DNA of 16,206 bases from Sulfuricurvum sp. IAE1 (GTDB taxonomy: Bacteria; Campylobacterota; Campylobacteria; Campylobacterales; Sulfurimonadaceae): NCBI GenBank assembly GCA_945867285.1, contig CAMBHX010000024.1:1-16206 (forward strand). Reading direction: 5' to 3'. The notes under the pieces were generated by a model. That model did not search any database and was not told the origin of the DNA. It saw nothing but the letters and a program-made list of their open reading frames with translations. Shown here piece by piece: positions 13,877 through 16,206 of this stretch. A program made the position numbers and the translations under genes. Position 1 is the stretch's first letter; every line of letters starts with the position of its first letter.

Positions 13877-16206
13877 ATGTCAAACATTTTTGAAAAACTA
13901 ACCCACCAAATGACCCAAGCCATTGAATCATCACTCTCGTTGGCCTTGCACAATAAAAACAGTGAAGTAGAACCCATACACTTTTTGTGGGGCTTACTTG
14001 CTAATAGCGGTTCACCATTGAATCAAATGCTGAATAAAATGAATGTAGATAAAACTGCGATTGAATTGGATGTTAAAAGCGCTAGCGCCAAACTTCCCAC
14101 TTCTAGCAGTGTTACCAAAGAGTCAATTCGATTATCGCGTAATTTTACCAACTCACTTGAAGTGGGTGCTGGAGAAATGGCGAAAAATGGTGATGAGTTT
14201 TTAGCTGTCGATACTTATATTATCGCCAATCTCCAAAATGATCCGTTCAAAGAGATTTTAAGTAAGTATGTAGATATTCGTGAACTTATTAAGACCTTTG
14301 AAAGTGTTCGTGCAGGACAAAAAATTCAATCACAAACAGCTGACGAAAACTTAGAAAGTCTTTCGAAATATGGTATTGATTTGACACGATTGGCAGTTGA
14401 AGGAAAGCTTTCACCTGTCATAGGACGTGACGAAGAGATTGGTCGTATGATGCAAATTCTCATACGTAGTACTAAAAACAATCCAATTTTACTGGGTGAA
14501 CCTGGTGTGGGTAAAACTGCTCTCGTAGAGGGGCTGGCGCAACGTATTATTAGTGGCGATGTTCCGTTGAGTTTAAAAAACAAAAAAGTCATAGCACTAG
14601 ATATGAGCGCATTGATTGCAGGTGCGAAGTACCGTGGTGAGTTTGAGGATCGTCTCAAAGCTGTTATTGATGAAGTTAAAAAATCGGCCAACATTATTCT
14701 CTTTATTGATGAGATTCATACCATTGTAGGAGCGGGTGCTTCCGAGGGTTCGATGGATGCCGCAAATATTCTTAAACCTGCTCTTGCTCGTGGAGAACTA
14801 CACACTATAGGGGCTACTACACTCAAAGAATATCGTAAATATTTTGAAAAAGATACTGCATTACAGCGTCGTTTTCAGCCCGTCCATGTTGATGAACCCA
14901 GTGTTAATCAAACACTACAGATTCTGCGAGGACTCAAAGAACGTCTTGAGGCCCATCACAGTATTACAATTGCCGATTCTGCATTGGTAGCAGCAGCAAA
15001 ACTCTCTGATCGTTATATTGCGGATCGATTTTTACCCGACAAAGCGATTGATTTGATTGACGAAGCAGCAGCAGAGTTACGGATGCAAATCGAATCGGAG
15101 CCTAATGCTCTTTCAGCTGTCAAGCGTCGTTTAACACAGCTACAAGTTGAAAATGAAGCACTTAAAATGGAAGAAAGTGTCGCCAATACTAAACGCATCG
15201 AAGAGATCGTGAGAGAATTGGCAGATGCCAACGAAGAAAAGCGTGCTCTTGAAGGTCAATTCGCTCATGAAAAAGAAGAGTTTAACAAGTTGGCAAAAAT
15301 CAAGAGTGACATAGAGCAAAAACGTCGTGAGGCGGAATCTGCCAAGGCAAATGCCGACTATAAGCGTGCTGGGGAGATTGAGTATGGTGAGATCCCTAAG
15401 CTTTTTGAAGAAGAAAAAGTAGTACAAGAAAAATGGAAACAGATGCAAGCAGGAGGAACACTGCTTAAAAACAGTGTGGATGAGGGTTCTATTGCGGGAG
15501 TGGTAAGTCGTTGGACAAAGATCCCTGTGACCAAGATGCTCCAAGGAGAAAAAGAGAAAATTCTCAATATCGAGAGTGAGCTCAATCGTGATGTAGTAGG
15601 ACAAGAAAAAGCAACCCATGCAGTAGCTCGTGCGATCAAGCGTAACAAGGCAGGGTTATCCGATAAAAATCGTCCTATTGGATCATTTTTGTTTTTAGGA
15701 CCTACAGGTGTTGGGAAAACCCAAACGGCTAAAACACTTGCCAAATTTTTGTTTGACAGCAGTGAATCGATGATTCGTATCGATATGTCCGAATATATGG
15801 AAAAACATGCTGTGTCACGCCTTGTTGGAGCACCTCCGGGCTATGTAGGGTTTGAAGATGGTGGACAACTGACCGAAGCGGTACGCCGTAAGCCTTACAG
15901 TGTGATATTGTTTGATGAAATCGAAAAGGCTCATCCTGATGTATTTAACGTTTTGTTGCAAGTGCTTGATGATGGACGTTTGACGGACAATAAAGGGGTC
16001 GTAGTCGATTTTAGTAATACCATTATTATCTTGACCTCCAACATCGCCAGCGACAAGATTATGGCACATCAAGGCGATGAAAATCTCGAAGAGATGGTGC
16101 TAGGAGAACTTAAGCTCCATTTCAAGCCTGAATTTTTGAATCGTCTTGATGATGTGGTAGTGTTTAATCCTCTGGGTGAGGCTCAGATTTTGAGTATTGT
16201 TGATTT
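13877..16206 (+). CDS. clpB: ATP-dependent disaggregase ClpB (3' end cut by window)
   Basis: About 776 residues are visible and the frame is still open at the right edge; the family is usually about 855 residues, so roughly the last 80 are missing. The Clp N domain (about 1-145) is followed by AAA1 with Walker A GEPGVGKT (207-214), Walker B LFIDE (275-279) and the pore loop GAKYRGEFEDR. A long charged coiled-coil middle domain (about 400-520) follows, typical of ClpB and absent in ClpA. AAA2 has Walker A GPTGVGKT (608-615), Walker B LFDE (678-681) and pore loop PPGYVG. ClpB threads aggregated proteins through its hexameric pore with DnaK-DnaJ-GrpE. The middle domain, which docks DnaK, rules out ClpA or ClpC. 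All catalytic motifs seen are intact. ATG at 13877 has GAGGAG at 13865-13870. Confidence 0.97.
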   Translation, partial: MSNIFEKLTHQMTQAIESSLSLALHNKNSEVEPIHFLWGLLANSGSPLNQMLNKMNVDKTAIELDVKSASAKLPTSSSVTKESIRLSRNFTNSLEVGAGEMAKNGDEFLAVDTYIIANLQNDPFKEILSKYVDIRELIKTFESVRAGQKIQSQTADENLESLSKYGIDLTRLAVEGKLSPVIGRDEEIGRMMQILIRSTKNNPILLGEPGVGKTALVEGLAQRIISGDVPLSLKNKKVIALDMSALIAGAKYRGEFEDRLKAVIDEVKKSANIILFIDEIHTIVGAGASEGSMDAANILKPALARGELHTIGATTLKEYRKYFEKDTALQRRFQPVHVDEPSVNQTLQILRGLKERLEAHHSITIADSALVAAAKLSDRYIADRFLPDKAIDLIDEAAAELRMQIESEPNALSAVKRRLTQLQVENEALKMEESVANTKRIEEIVRELADANEEKRALEGQFAHEKEEFNKLAKIKSDIEQKRREAESAKANADYKRAGEIEYGEIPKLFEEEKVVQEKWKQMQAGGTLLKNSVDEGSIAGVVSRWTKIPVTKMLQGEKEKILNIESELNRDVVGQEKATHAVARAIKRNKAGLSDKNRPIGSFLFLGPTGVGKTQTAKTLAKFLFDSSESMIRIDMSEYMEKHAVSRLVGAPPGYVGFEDGGQLTEAVRRKPYSVILFDEIEKAHPDVFNVLLQVLDDGRLTDNKGVVVDFSNTIIILTSNIASDKIMAHQGDENLEEMVLGELKLHFKPEFLNRLDDVVVFNPLGEAQILSIVD

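Noticed and set aside
14326..15744. Several minus-strand open frames opposite clpB
   Set aside because: They lie across intact ClpB motifs on the plus strand and show no motifs of their own.

Overview
The window looks like chromosomal DNA of a Campylobacterota (epsilonproteobacterial) species of the Sulfurimonas/Sulfuricurvum type. The clues are the contiguous cheV-cheA-cheW set, a CheA fused to a receiver domain and carrying the acidic SDEEVEAEIERLL linker motif, a two-receiver GGDEF-type protein like those of Campylobacter, and moderate to low GC. No RNA genes, insertion sequences, phage genes or CRISPR arrays are visible. Family assignments come from reading motifs in the translations; no database search was possible.

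Region 1 (1-8465, + strand) is one tightly packed run of nine genes: the end of surE (cut by the window edge), a TcdA-like E1-fold enzyme, greA, argC, an LpxH-like metallophosphoesterase, cheV, cheA, cheW and an aminopeptidase P (pepP). Every junction overlaps or is separated by no more than 29 nt. Four of the genes appear to use GTG or TTG starts (greA, argC, cheV, pepP), so read-through transcription and translational coupling are likely. An extended -10 promoter inside the end of tcdA could give greA and the genes behind it an extra start site. The chemotaxis genes encode a coupling/adaptor protein (CheV), a hybrid kinase (CheA-REC) and a coupling protein (CheW), which together form the receptor-kinase core complex.

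Region 2 (8462-10150) holds two unrecognised minus-strand genes in tandem, convergent on pepP with overlapping stop codons. They are divergent from a DUF445-family membrane protein gene, and the short divergent region contains a symmetrical -10 element.

Region 3 (10151-13775) is visibly more AT-rich. It encodes a large beta-propeller plus alpha-helical-repeat protein and a REC-REC-GGDEF protein whose cyclase motif is destroyed. This pair is the best candidate in the window for an undescribed signalling or scaffold system.

Region 4 (13776-end) has a near-consensus sigma70 promoter overlapped by a HAIR-like (HspR operator) sequence, followed by clpB, which runs off the right edge.
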